From the NCBI GenBank assembly GCA_029959085.1, contig JARWIR010000021.1:19555620-19619619 (forward strand): a stretch of DNA of 64,000 bases, in the 5' to 3' direction. Shown one piece after another: positions 23,139-35,700 of this stretch. Each line of letters opens with the position of its first letter. Within the stretch, counting starts at the first letter, position 1. The translations under genes were made by a program, and so were the position numbers. This DNA is from Nemophila menziesii. Lineage: Eukaryota; Streptophyta; Magnoliopsida; Boraginales; Hydrophyllaceae. The notes under the pieces are model-generated. The model worked only from the letters and a program-made list of their open reading frames with translations, was not told the origin of the DNA and did no database searches.

Positions 23139-23581
23139 TGAAAGAAATAAAATAAATAAATATTATTTTATTCCATGTCACCCATGATGGGGTAACATAA
23201 ACGTACTCTCTGGGAAGTTAGTCAGGAAGTTACAATGGTAACTTGCCCACTAAGAGAGATGGAGATAATGGAGATAGTGGAGTGATGGTTTATTATCAGT
23301 TAATAAACCAACGCTCCTATCCCTCTATAAATAGGAGTCTGCTTCTCCTCTCCAGACACAACAAACACAACAGCAAAAATTCTTCTCCCGTTAAATCAAT
23401 CTTCTCTTATACACTTACCAAGAAATTCTCAGACACTTAGGTGGTGAAAACAAAGGGCTTAATTCTAGTAATTAAGTTCACGATCAGAAAGCAAGAATTC
23501 AGAAAATAGGAATTCAGAAATCAATCCGCTGCGTAAAAAGGTTTGTCTAAAAACCTATACTATTTAATTTAATAGGTAACA
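23139..23581 (+). repeat. 5' LTR of copia-2
   Basis: It starts TGAAAGAAAT and ends GGTAACA. A TATA-like box, CTATAAATAG, is at 23,325-23,334. It differs from the 3' LTR by one A/G (in GTAACATAAACG) and one C/T (in CTTCTCCCGTT). A 65-codon frame inside it is repeated identically in the other LTR and is not a gene. Confidence 0.95.
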
Positions 23582-23583
23582 AT

Positions 23584-23595
23584 TGGTATCAGAGC
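23584..23595 (+). other. tRNA-iMet primer-binding site of copia-2
   Basis: TGGTATCAGAGC lies two bases after the LTR end. Confidence 0.95.
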
Positions 23596-24010
23596 ATGTT
23601 ACCTGGATTATTCTTTGCTTCTTCTTATGTGTTTCATGCGACTCATGAAAATAAATAAAAAATTATTGTCGAAAGCTTTTTTTTCTTCTCTCTGTCGAAT
23701 GAGTTTAGAAAAGAAATGTTTTTTATTTTTTTCATGTCAATTAAATCTGCCGTACATATGTTGTTCAGTTGGTAGGTTAAAGATTTATTTTTTGGACCTG
23801 GAGCCCAAGTTTTAATCATGGCTTTATGGATTTTCTATTAGAACCCTGACCAACACTACTAGAGACTAATAACTTAACCACTCAATCTATACAATTTGTT
23901 GTTAATTAAAAAGAATATATGTTTCATTTATAACAAATTTCAGAAATGTATTATTTTAATTCAAAAAGGTGGTGAATTATTTTTTGTTCTTAATTTTTCT
24001 ATAGAGGAAA

Positions 24011-24577
24011 ATGGTGATTACACGGTCCCGGGGATTATGTGCATTCAGACGCGACCTGTTGATGAACTACAGGACTGATTACAAGAACATAAAGAATACT
24101 AATGAACCAAAATTGGTTTACACCGCCAAAGAACCCGAGTCAGATGGACAAAGGGAAGATTTGAAAAACAAAATAATGACACTTCGAAATTATAAGATGA
24201 AATCATCACATTCTTTAATACAACACGTAAAGATTGTAAATGATATGATACAAGATGTCATAAAATATGCCTATCACATGAATGAGAATGACAAGGTTGT
24301 TGCTCTTCTCAGGACTTTGCCAAAAGACTTGAGAAAAGATCTCCTTGATCTATGGAGGAATGTGAATCCCGAAAATTATGTAGATAGGAGATCAAAAACA
24401 TATGGTTGGGTCGTATATGCCTTCACTGAATCTCATATGTGGAATCATTTTAAAAGACATACAAGTTTTTTCAAATGTCCTTGTGAGATGAATTCGCCTA
24501 CTAAGTATGATCCGATAAGTCTCTATGTAAAAGAGGGGTTTGAAAAATCGATTCCTTTGAAAACGAGATACGAGTGA
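24011..24577 (+). CDS. Leader frame of copia-2 with a gag-like segment (188 aa)
   Basis: A complete ATG-to-stop frame lies between the primer site and the main gag start at 24,993. Residues about 57-120 resemble the UBN2-type gag region: 'MKSSHSLIQHVKIVNDMI' and then 'ENDKVVALLRTLPKDLR'. They parallel the 'QTMQQHL' to 'QAVIRSLPNNW' part of the element's own gag. The N-terminal and C-terminal parts are not recognised, and there is no zinc knuckle. It could be a captured second gag fragment or a remnant of an older leader insertion. Whether it is translated is unknown. Confidence 0.45.
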   Translation: MVITRSRGLCAFRRDLLMNYRTDYKNIKNTNEPKLVYTAKEPESDGQREDLKNKIMTLRNYKMKSSHSLIQHVKIVNDMIQDVIKYAYHMNENDKVVALLRTLPKDLRKDLLDLWRNVNPENYVDRRSKTYGWVVYAFTESHMWNHFKRHTSFFKCPCEMNSPTKYDPISLYVKEGFEKSIPLKTRYE

Positions 24578-24992
24578 TTGTCATGTATAAGTTAGAGTTT
24601 CTTTGCTAGGTAGTTTATTTTGGTAGTTCGTTTCAAATGTTAGTCTTTGATTTTATTTGGTTATTTGTTTACCAAACATGTTTTTTTTTTCATTTATGTA
24701 TGAATTCAACTAGATTATTTGCTTTTATGTTATTAGTTGTTTAGTTTTCATACATTTTTTGCTCTATTCATGTTAGAGTAAGTGGGAGTTCTTGAAGAAC
24801 TTAATTTTGCAGTTAATGAAATTGATTGAATGGTTAAGACAAACAAAATATAGTGGTTCATGATTGGGAACATAGTGAACTTTCTTTATCACTTATTTTG
24901 TTATCTTTCTTATTCATTCCGTTTGCATTAATAGCATAGAGTTGTTAAATAAATGTATGATATTAATGGAAATCTCTTACTTTATAGAGAAA

Positions 24993-27900
24993 ATGGCATC
25001 GAAAACCATCATTGCTGATCTCAACAAAGGAGAAAAGATGAATGGTGAGAACTATAACCTTTGGAAGCTCAAGATACACTATGTTCTAGAAGAGCAAGAT
25101 GTTCTTGAGGCTGTTAACAATGTCATGGCTCAGCCTGAGGAAGGAAACACAGCTCAAAACAGAAGGGACATGGAGGCTTATGAGAAGTGGAAAAAGAAAG
25201 ATTCCACTGCAAGAGGCATCTTGATAGGCTCCAAGAATGACGATCTTGTCTATGAATGTCAACGATACCTCACTGCTCACGAAATGTGGAATGCTCTTAA
25301 GGAGAAGTATGGGGGTACGACTGTGACTAAGTTGCGTCAATTGACCATTAAGTTTGACACGTGCAAGAAGAAGCCTAATCAAACCATGCAACAACATCTC
25401 TGAGAGATGTCTAACATGATTAGGGAACTTAAGAATGCAGGTCATAACCTTACTGATGAACAACAAGTTCAAGCTGTGATCCGATCTCTTCCAAATAACT
25501 GGGAGCATTTGAAGATAAACTTGACTCACAATGACAACATCAAAACCTTTGATGATGCTGCTCGTCATGTGACATTGGAAGATGAACGTCTAGATGCAAT
25601 TAAGCCTCAGGGTCAGGCTTATGTTGCTGAGTCAAGTTCCCACAAAGTTTCTGGCAATAAGCGCAAGAACAATGGGAAGAAGAACGGAAATGAGCATGTT
25701 TCCAAGAAGAACAAGAAGGGTGGTAACCATAATGGAAAACGTTTCCGTAAGAAGAAAGACAAGAGTAAGATGAAATGCTTTAACTGTGAGAAAATGGGTC
25801 ACTTCGCTCGCGAGTGTAGCGAGCCCAGAAAGGTAGCAATTTCATTTACTTCTTGTAATTTTACTTATGTTACCAGTACTGTATTGCTTGCTGATTCTAA
25901 TCCTTTGTGGACTGTGGACTCAGGAGCGACAGACCATGTAGCCAAAGACCGAGAGGCATATGTAGAGTACCGTCGAATTCCAGAGGGATCAAGGTGGATA
26001 TATGTAGGAGACAACAATAAGGTTGAAGTCAAAGGAGTTGGCACTTGCAAGTTGAACTTGCGAGGTGGTCAAACCTTGTACCTGCATGATGTACTTTACG
26101 CACCTGATATTCGACGGAACTTAGTCTCGGTCACTGTTCTTCTAGGATTAGGTTTTAATTTGCATTTTCATAACAAACAAGTAGATATCTATTATGATGC
26201 TAGGTATTATGGTTCTGGTTTTATTTCGCAAGGTTAAATTGTACTAGATGATGATAACTCGTTTAATAGTTATTGTTTAAGTAGTTGCTTTTCCACTAAT
26301 ACTTCTTATTCTAGTAATTTTAATGTAGAAGAAAATGTATGGCATGCTAGATTAGGTCATATTGGTCAAGACCGTATAAATTTGTTGGCTAAGGCGAACC
26401 TTTTGGGTTCATTGACTAAAGTCAACTTGCCAACTTGTGAAAATTGTCTAGCAGGTAAAGCAAAACGGAAACCATTTGGAAAGGCTAAACGAGTCGAGTA
26501 CCCATTACAAGTAATTCATTCAGACATCTGTGGCCCAATGAGTGTTCAAACTAGACGTGGGGAACGTTATTTCATCACTTTCATAGATGATTTCACTAGG
26601 TTTGGTTATGTCTACCTGATTTCTCACAAATCTGAAGCATTGAAATGTTTTATGACATTTATCAATGAAGTGGAAAATCAGTTAGAGAGGAAGGTGAAAA
26701 ACCTAAGAACCGATCGAGGACGTGAATATCTATCTGATCAGTTTAAAGAACTGTGTGATGAAAAAGGGATAGTAAGGCAACTTACAATTCCTAGAACACC
26801 ACAACAGAATGGTGTGGCTGAAAGGAGGAATAGAACACTCCTAGAAATGGTTAGGTCTATGATGGCACAAGCAAATCTTCCAATATCTTATTGGGGAGAT
26901 GCCTTGTTAACCGCCTGTTATATACTTAACCGAGTACCCACAAAGACTATTACATCAACTCCTTATGAACTATGGACAGGTAGGAAACCTAATCTGTCAT
27001 ACTTGCGACCTTGGGGGTCGGCAGGCTATGTTCATGATCTATCTCATAAGTATGGGAAGTTAGGTCCAAGAGGTAAGAAGTGTATCTTTATTAGATACCC
27101 AGATCACTCTAAAGGATATGTGTTTATTGGTGAACATAATGATGGGGGTCTTACTGAAATTGAGTCACGAGATGTTACATTCTTAGAGAATGATTTTCCT
27201 AGCAGAGGCGAGGTTGACAGAAATTCCATTTTATGTGAATTAAATGAGATTCAGGAAGATGATATGCAAACAAATATGACGCCTGATGAGGTAACACATA
27301 CTCAAGAAATAGAGACGGACACTCCTCTAAATCTTGAGACGGAAGAAACCATTGCATCATCTAGTAATCCTATTTCTCAAGATTCTCAACTTAAGAGAAG
27401 TGCTAGAGGTTTAGTTCCTCGTCGCCGATTTGAAATCGAAGGAGAAGTCTTTATGATAACTCCACAAGACGAAGAAGAACCTCGAACAGTTAATGAAGCA
27501 CTCTCATGTCCCGCTAAGAATGAATGGAGGAAAGCAATGGAAGAAGAAATGGAGTCGATGAAGAAAAACCAGGTATGGGAACTGGTTGATCTCCCAAAAG
27601 GACGTTAAGCAATTGGGAACAAATGGGTTCTCAAAATAAAGAGGAAACCTGACAATTCCATTGACAGGTATAAAGCTCGCTTGGTAGCGAAGGGCTATAC
27701 TCAACGGGAAGGAATAGATTTTGAGGAAACTTTTTCTCCTGTTGTTAGATTTACCTCAATACGTCTTATTTTAGCTATAGTGGCGCATCTCGATCTGGAG
27801 TTGCACCAAATGGATGTTAAAACTGCATTTCTAAATGGAGATTTAGAAGAGGTAATTTTCATGGAACAACCCTCGGGGTTCGTTGCAAAAGATCAAGAGA

Positions 27901-29042
27901 ATAAAGTATGTAGATTGTTGAAATCAATCTATGGTCTTAAGCAAGCCTCGAGACAGTGGAATTTGAGATTTCATGAAGTCATCTCGTCAAATGGATTTGA
28001 GATGATAAGTGAAGACCATTGTGTTTATATTAAACGTTCCAAGAAGAATTTCATGATTTTATCTCTATATGTGGATGACATCCTATTAGTTGGGAATGAT
28101 AAAGAGTTTATTCAAGCTAACAAGGAGTGGCTAGCTTCTCAATTCGATATGAAAGATATGGGAGAAGCAAATTATATTCTTGGTGTTAAGATTCATAGAG
28201 ATAGGTCTAGAAGACTATTATCTTTATCTCAGGAACCTTACATCATGAATGTACTTGAGCGCTTTGGTATGAATACGTGCAATGCCATTGACACTCCTGT
28301 AGCAAAGGGAATAAACTTAACTCTCGACATGTGTCCTAGTACTACAGAAGAGAAACAGAAAATGTTAACAGTACCATATTCTAGTGCCATTGGTAGTCTT
28401 ATGTATGTTATGATGTGTACGAGACCAGACATTTGTTATGCAGTAGGTTTAGTTAGTCGTTTTCAATCGAACCCGGGACAAGAGCATTGGAAAGCTGTGA
28501 AAAGGATATTGAGATACCTAAAAGGCACCAAAGATCATGTCTTATGCTTTCGAGGAGATAGATTACGCCTAGAGGGATATACAAACGCTGATTGGGCTGG
28601 TGATATAGATGGGCGTAAATCCACTTCGGGTTATGTATTCTTGCTAAATAATTGCGCAATCTCATGGAGTAGCAAGAAACAAACCTGTGTAGCTTTGTCA
28701 ACGATGGAAGCTGAGTTTGTAGCTTGCTCAGCTGCGGTTCAGGAGGCTGTTTGGTTAAAAAGGTTCTTTGAACATTTAGGATTCTCTGGTGATAGTGGGA
28801 GTCCAATAACAATATACTGTGATAGTCAAGCCGCAATGGCTTATGTGAAAGATCCAAAATATCACAGCAAGACCAAACACATTGATATAAAGTATAACTT
28901 CGTTAGAGATATAATTGCACAAAAGGATGTTACTTTGCAATATATACCCACACGCAATATGCTTACTGATCCATTCACAAAAGCTATCCCAAGGGATGTA
29001 TTCATGGATCATGTTAGATCTATAGGATTAAGCAAGATATAA
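24993..29042 (+). pseudogene. Copia-2 gag-pol polyprotein, one frame with three premature stops
   Basis: From the ATG at 24,993 (MASKTII) to the TAA at 29,040-29,042 the reading stays in one frame for 1,350 codons, a normal copia length. It is interrupted only by TGA at 25,401-25,403, TAA at 26,235-26,237 and TAA at 27,606-27,608. Domains in order are: gag; CCHC knuckle 'CFNCEKMGHFARECSE' (about 25,776); protease 'VDSGATDH' (about 25,914); integrase HHCC region 'HARLGHIG' to 'CENCLAGK' (26,343-26,460) and catalytic D, D, E in 'HSDICGP', 'RTDRGREY' and 'NGVAERRNR'; RT with '[14 protein letters not shown]' and 'YVDDILL' (about 28,068); RNase H with '[11 protein letters not shown]' and 'YCDSQAAM'. 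It would reverse-transcribe and integrate the element, but the stops prevent a full product here. Confidence 0.95.
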
Positions 29043-30186
29043 TGTATGAATTATTGCTAGTTTATGTGCATTCATGTATATATTTCCATTAGTATGTTTA
29101 TTTAACTGTTTATTTTAATGATATCATGTTTGATATGTATTATATATATTGCGTGTGATTTTGTAAGTATGTATGTCCTATAGACTGAGATTGGCCCTGT
29201 CACACGGGCAATCGCCTTTGGCATAAGAAGTGCGCAAAGATGAGACTAACTCATAGTAGTGAATAACCCTTAAGATAACTTGAGTTAAAGATAGTCGCCT
29301 TAACTAAGTGTTAAGATGAGATCATAAACATGGATAAACCATGTTAAGCTTATATTATGATCGAAGTAGAATCCCACTATCTACTTAGTCTATAATAGCC
29401 AGATATGAGTTGCTTGATTGATTTCATAGAAGGGTTGATCGATCGAAGAATTCATCTTAGGCAACGAGGCTTGTCTAATTATATATCTGTATGGTATTTG
29501 TAAAATTGTGACATACAATTTGAGATATATGAATAATACCATAACATGTGTGTCATACCACGTGTGCTTTCGACCAAAAGGAAGTGAAGAATTGATCCCT
29601 GTTTCTTCACTGTGTGATACCTTTGATTTGTGCCCTTATTACTTTTGACTATATCTTGATATTTTGATTAGGTGTATGCTACTTTGAACACATTACCAAT
29701 GATCATAAGTGATTCGGTCTAATGGGGTATGTTTGGGAAAGCAACCTAATCAATATAAAAGGATATAAGTGTAAAGGGAAGACTAAAATTGTGTATCAAA
29801 TGTGTGCTTGCAGGTTAACCGATCATGTAAGTCAATACAGACTATAACATGATAGTGAGACACATAAACGAAATGACAGTGAACTCTTTTTCACATAGAA
29901 GTTGTGATATAAATTTGAAGGGGTCAGAGTTACTGTAATATGATACAACATATTGTTAGTCTGGGGTACTACAAGATACGTAAGGAATAAGATTTCATTT
30001 GAGCAACTATGTACCCTAACAGGTTAATAGTAACATATGCTCGTATGCTTGTCGGTCGCACGACCTATCTGTCAAGTATGATGAATTATTGTAGTAGTGT
30101 GTATATGAGAGAATTTTGAGAAATTTTGATGTATGGGACATTGTGATGCACATACCTAATAGTACGATGGTAACCCCATCATGTGC
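29043..30186 (+). other. 3' untranslated internal region of copia-2
   Basis: About 1.14 kb lie between the pol stop and the purine tract with no long frame on either strand. This is longer than in many compact copia elements. I see no motif. Confidence 0.7.
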
Positions 30187-30197
30187 GAGTGGGAGAA
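30187..30197 (+). other. Polypurine tract of copia-2
   Basis: GAGTGGGAGAA directly precedes the 3' LTR start. Confidence 0.85.
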
Positions 30198-30640
30198 TGA
30201 AAGAAATAAAATAAATAAATATTATTTTATTCCATGTCACCCATGATGGGGTAACATGAACGTACTCTCTGGGAAGTTAGTCAGGAAGTTACAATGGTAA
30301 CTTGCCCACTAAGAGAGATGGAGATAATGGAGATAGTGGAGTGATGGTTTATTATCAGTTAATAAACCAACGCTCCTATCCCTCTATAAATAGGAGTCTG
30401 CTTCTCCTCTCCAGACACAACAAACACAACAGCAAAAATTCTTCTCCTGTTAAATCAATCTTCTCTTATACACTTACCAAGAAATTCTCAGACACTTAGG
30501 TGGTGAAAACAAAGGGCTTAATTCTAGTAATTAAGTTCACGATCAGAAAGCAAGAATTCAGAAAATAGGAATTCAGAAATCAATCCGCTGCGTAAAAAGG
30601 TTTGTCTAAAAACCTATACTATTTAATTTAATAGGTAACA
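30198..30640 (+). repeat. 3' LTR of copia-2
   Basis: 443 bp, two differences from the 5' LTR by eye; TATA-like box near 30,384-30,393. Confidence 0.95.
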
Positions 30641-31401
30641 ATTGAATATAAAATACCTTCAATGGGTCAAGCGTTAGCATTTTACCTAGTAAATCCAAAG
30701 CATACCGATCAAAACTGCACAAACAAAACAAAACCATGATATATACATACATATCATTCAAGGCTTGGTATGAAAAGATAGGTTTTTTTTTTGAGATCGC
30801 AATACTTAACTGTCTAAAAACCTCCCTAACTCGTCTATTCATCACTTTTGAAGGCTTGAACTTATTATACCACGGAATCTTCGAAACACCAGGCCAAAAT
30901 AGTCTCATCAGGGGTCCTACAAAGCTCGTAAATCTTGTACAATTGTTCAGGCACGGTTTTTCCTTGCATATTTGGAAATCTCAGCGAATATGCACCCAAC
31001 AGACCACGTATCGACAGCTGTCCCTTATTTTCTAGCTCCGAGAAGTAATTTTGGAGGTCTGGCCATTGAAAATCGCGTAAAAAGTAAAATTAGACTCAAA
31101 AAATTCGAGTAATTCATTTAATATGTAATATATAATTACATGTATCACAAAGTAATTACACGATTTGTAAGATTTCCATTAAGTTCATTTGAAAAGGATT
31201 TGCTAATCCAAATCAGCAAGTTTTAGATTTCCTTTATCATCTATGAGAAGATTTTATCCTTTAATGTCTCGGTGAAGTACTTGGATCATATGACAGTAAT
31301 GTAGACCTTAAGTATTTCTTCATATAACACTGTAAAATAATAAACCAGATAAGTTGATTGTGCTGTGCAAGATAAAACATCACTATACACCCAGAAAAGT
31401 T

Positions 31402-31576
31402 AGGGTAAAATATTAAATACCATCGTTGTATGATAAAAGTTCAAAAAGAACCCTATGGTATCAAATGGGACAAATAGTGGTTATCCAACTTATGACAGGT
31501 GCATTTGTCCCTTATAATACCTTAGGTTTTTTTTCCCTTTTTTTCATACCATAGGGGTGTACTTGGTATTTTACTC
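31402..31576. mobile_element. MITE-like element in a CDKC copy 1 intron
   Basis: The left end, AGGGTAAAATATTAAATACC, and the right end, CATAGGGGTGTACTTGGTAT followed by TTTACT, are inverted relative to each other. They match the ends of the MITEs at 22,751 and 40,399. A lone right-end copy lies at 37,338-37,388. Confidence 0.55.
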
Positions 31577-32165
31577 TATATATCCTGTATTAGCTAGTAG
31601 ACAAGCTTACTATACTTTAATTTGGGGAATAGTGAATTGTAATCCAGGACGATCCAAAAGGCCTGTTAAGTCATGGTCCATATACTCGAAAACCATGTAA
31701 ATGCTTCCCTTGTACTTATGCCATCTGTATAATAGGTGTCGTAAATTCATTATTCAATACTACATTGTTTTGGTATATAGTTTGTGTTTCACTTACCAGT
31801 TTTTCCGAGCTCTTCACCTTCGCAACCTTGGAGTACAAAAATCGTAAAACCAAAAAAAATAATATAAGAATTAAAAAAGAAAATATGTAAAAAAACAAAC
31901 AAACTACCTGTTACAATCTCCTTCAACTTGATAACATTCTCATGTTGCAGTTTATTTAGATTTTATATCTCCTGAATTGCAGTTATAGGGGACTGCACAA
32001 ACAAAGAATTTCTTTATGAAAAATAATTTACTTAAACTTAAAAGAAAATAAAAAGTATAGATTAAATAACATTACATACCCCTTCCTTTTCTTTGTCCTT
32101 TCATAAATTCTTTAGAGCAACAATTTCTCTAGTTTTCTTGTCTTTCACCATGTACACTTGGGTGT

Positions 32166-32718
32166 GAAGAAAGTAAAAACATAATTAATTAGGATATTAC
32201 TCTAAGCACACGCTATTCTTGTCCGAAATAGAAATTATTTACTAAAAGTTTCATTAAAAAGGTGTAGCTTGACATTTCATTTTTGTTCTCATATCAAAGA
32301 CGATTCTCTAACAACGGTATCGAAGAGGCATTAACGAGAAAAACACATCTTTAACGTATTCCATAACCAACAAAAAAGACCATATATAAAAATTAGTCAT
32401 AGCGAGTTACGTAAACACTAAAAATTCGCGCCTTAGTTTGACACAAAAATTCTACCTTTTTAAGTCTACAAATTGCAGAAATACGAAACATGGAAAAATA
32501 AATGCCAACGGATATTTTTCCCTCTACAAGCCTCAAACTTATCATATAATACAATTTACTACAACTAAGTGGAAAGGGCCAAAATAAGCTTTCTTTAACT
32601 AATATAGAAATTACATGTCTAAAATCAAAGCATAACCCATGAAAGTGTAACCAATATTATGCATATATACATACACGAAAACCCAGGAAAATTTGAGGGG
32701 GAAAAACCATCTTACTCT
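32166..32718. other. No recognisable gene
   Basis: This would be the 5' side of CDKC copy 1, but no exon with the expected N-terminal sequence can be read here. Confidence 0.4.
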
Positions 32719-35700
32719 CACTCAAAAGTAATCGGTCGCAGATGGGGTGAACTCTTTAGCAACCACATGGTGGTAGCTAAAAGGTCACCCTTTACCGACC
32801 ACTGTAGTGGTAGCTGAGTAGGTGAGCTCTTACCGACTATTATGGTGATAGCTAAAGGTAAAATGTATATTTAAAATATATATACCAAAATTGTCCCTAT
32901 GTTATGCAAAAAATTGCATTTTAAGTATCCAAATTATGTAAAAAAGACACTAGAGTTCCCATATTAAATTTGTGTATAATAAACCTAGTCTTTAGGATAC
33001 ACAAATGGTGACTTATAGCTCAATAATACGTAGATAGAGAGAAAGAGAGAGAATTAAACCAAATATTGCACCATATAGCATCATCTGAAATTCAAACAAG
33101 ATAGTATCATTATATTGTGAAAAAAAAAAACAGAAAAAATGTATGTACAGCAAGTTAAGAAATTTGGTGTGTAAAACAATTTTCAAAGAACGTAAGATCT
33201 AGGTGTTCAGATATGATATATCAATATATCAACCGGAAGTTTAGCCAGATGACACCCAAGAGGCATTTACTCTCGCGATAATAGTGCAATTACCAGGTAT
33301 TAAATGAGTAAACTAGGATATAATTTACACTCAATGAGTGAAAATACCAGAGCCTTAATGAATTTCTAGGTCAGTACAATGAAAATGTAGAATTTCTTGT
33401 ATAAAGTAATATTACAGTTAAGTTTAGCATCCATGAACTAGAGTAATTATTGATACACATAAATGATGCTACTTATTTTAAATATGTTGTCTGTATAAGA
33501 GAATCAATTGGAAATCTATCATTCATGGAAAATGGCAATGCCAAGGAATACATATATTCATTTCTAACACCATTAATAGCAAGTAATCGATTTATAGGGC
33601 ATGTAGAGAGGAATTGTTTTTATTATAGTAACATGGAGAATAAAATAAGCAATTTTATTATAAAGAAAAATATTATGAAGATTAATTATATGGGCAAGGA
33701 TTATGGAGTACTCAACTTCGGACATAGTGGATTGAAACAGCAGGAGAGGAATCATTACAACTTTGGTGTGCAAGTACCTCGTATAATAAAGAAATTGATG
33801 AGGCAATAGACTTATATCTTTCGGTGATGCTAGAGCCTGAAGCAAAATATTGAAAGAGAATCAAAGGAAGTAAAAATTTTACAGTTCATCTTTATAAATC
33901 CTAATAACAATTCAAATTACTTGAGATAAAAAAGAGGTTATGCTACCAAGATAGAGCAGTTTAATCTGTCAACACCGTGGTCCCTATATTATACAAAAAT
34001 TCTAAAGTTTCGATACTTAATTATCTTCATATTGCACAACACTAACTTCATTATTCTCCCTAGTATGTCTTCAATCATTCTCCGCAATGCCAAAATCCTC
34101 GATAGTTTCAGGTAATTGTGGTCCAACTATTGAATTTACACCAAGTGACTAAAAAAACCCTTTAACTCGATCAGTTTTATTAGGTTAGTTGTATCGTTGG
34201 TCCCTACTGAGGGAAATATTTGTAACACTTTGGCATGATCAGTTTTTTTTTTTGGCAAGAGCCTTGTTATTTCTTCAACACTTAAAGGGGAGGTCCAAGG
34301 TTCGAATTCCCTCCCTAACGGGTGTAAAGTGAGAGGTACAAGGCTCGAACCCCTCCCTGAACATGGGTCACCTAGTTCTGATTTACCATGAGAATATATA
34401 TGGGAAGGCATGTATATCTCCGTGGGATTAGTCGGGTGCGCATAAGCTAGCCCGGAACCCATGTAATAAAAAAAAAGGTGCTATTTTCCCGTTGTAATAT
34501 ATGCCTAAAATCAAGGGCCATTTGTTACTGACAGCAAGAGGTGGGTGAAAACACAAAACTAAACAGAAATTTAATCCAAAATATCATGAAAAATATAAGA
34601 TTTTCACATTTAATCGTAATAAATACATAAATTATTCAAAAATATCAACATAGGTCCCTATTTCACCTACACTAGTTAATTATACATCAAATTCACCATG
34701 GGTCCCTATATTACAAAAAATAGCACCCATAGGTCCCTAAGTATGTCAAAATAGCACCCTAGGGTTTTTAGTATGTTAAAACTGCACTATAGGATCCTTA
34801 ATTATTCTAAAACAATTGCACTAAAAGGACCTAATTGCACCTAAAGTATACAAAAATTACACATCATATAATTGCTAAAAAACTCCTAGACCAGTCCATT
34901 TGAATACTTTATCTTAATAAGGTCTAAGATATACTCACCTTACCCTTCTATAATACATTAAATAATCGTAGAAAAAAAGTTAGATAAACTAGTTACTAAA
35001 TTACGCTTTAAATCACATTTAATATAATCGTAACAATACATTCACCATTTTCTTTGATCCAACAACCCTCCGCTATCACCATAACCATAAACATCGCTGG
35101 TCATACTAATTTGAAACATAACTCAATCCATATACGATTATCACAACCCTCGTTCTTACTTAATATATCCATATCCGGTATTCACATACTGAATCATAAT
35201 ATTTTTTGTGCTTAGCTTATTTAATATATCTAAATTTGTGATGAACATGAACTTATGTTTCGAATGATACATATAGGAACTGTATCTAAAACTGAAATGA
35301 CACTTGTCTATAACTACAAATTTAATTAAAGAAGTTGTTGGGATTGGTTCGAAGTGTACAAGCTTAATTGCTATTTGTAGTTCTAAAATTTTGCAGAAAA
35401 AGTTAGCCCAACAAATTATTAATCACATTCTAACGTTGTTTTCCTTCATTAACACATAACACCGTCTTTATTCAATTCCTGACCCACAACCATCAAAACC
35501 ATCAAAATCATGATAACTTGCCAGAGTTTTAACGAGCTAAAAAAACCATCAAAACTCATCAAATTACTAAATAGCTCAATCAATCATACACACATCAAAA
35601 CAAGTAATTAAATATATCCCGAAAAATTATACTTTAACAGCGTAACCCGACAAATAATTAAACATAGCATGAAAAATTATGTAAGGGCAGTTTTGTACTG

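Larger units (their letters stand above)
23139..30640 (+). mobile_element. Copia-2: full-length, very young Ty1/copia retrotransposon
   Basis: Two 443-bp LTRs (23,139-23,581 and 30,198-30,640) differ at only two positions by eye. An iMet primer site, a gag-pol frame with all domains in copia order and a purine tract are present. The string ATTGAATA occurs just before the left LTR (23,130-23,137) and just after the right LTR (30,641-30,648), so the exact ends and duplication length are slightly ambiguous. It lies in an intron of CDKC pseudogene copy 1. Three in-frame stops disable its polyprotein. Confidence 0.95.
22677..32165 (-). pseudogene. CDKC kinase pseudogene, copy 1, split by copia-2
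   Basis: Exon remnants on the minus strand follow the order of a plant CDKC (P-TEFb-like kinase). They are: 'TREIVALKNL' (near 32,078-32,160); 'LQHENVIKLKEIV' (near 31,915-31,990); '[20 protein letters not shown]' (near 31,612-31,720); the decayed catalytic loop and DFG region (near 31,195-31,330); 'VDTWSVGCIFAE' to 'KIPWYNKFKPS' (30,800-31,083); 'YALDLLGKMLTLDPLK' (30,656-30,715); then, beyond the copia insertion, 'RITAKDALD' (22,985-23,060) and the first residues of the last exon (22,677-22,712). Multiple stops and frameshifts are present. The N-terminal exon is not found, and the last exon is cut off at 22,676 by LTR sequence. Confidence 0.85.

Noticed and set aside
23243..23440. 65-codon frame repeated identically at 30,302-30,499
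   Set aside because: Both lie inside the two copia-2 LTRs; identity reflects LTR identity, not a gene pair.
33450..33809. 119-codon plus-strand frame
   Set aside because: AT-rich, low-complexity peptide without motif, overlapped by an equally long minus-strand frame; no splice or family support.
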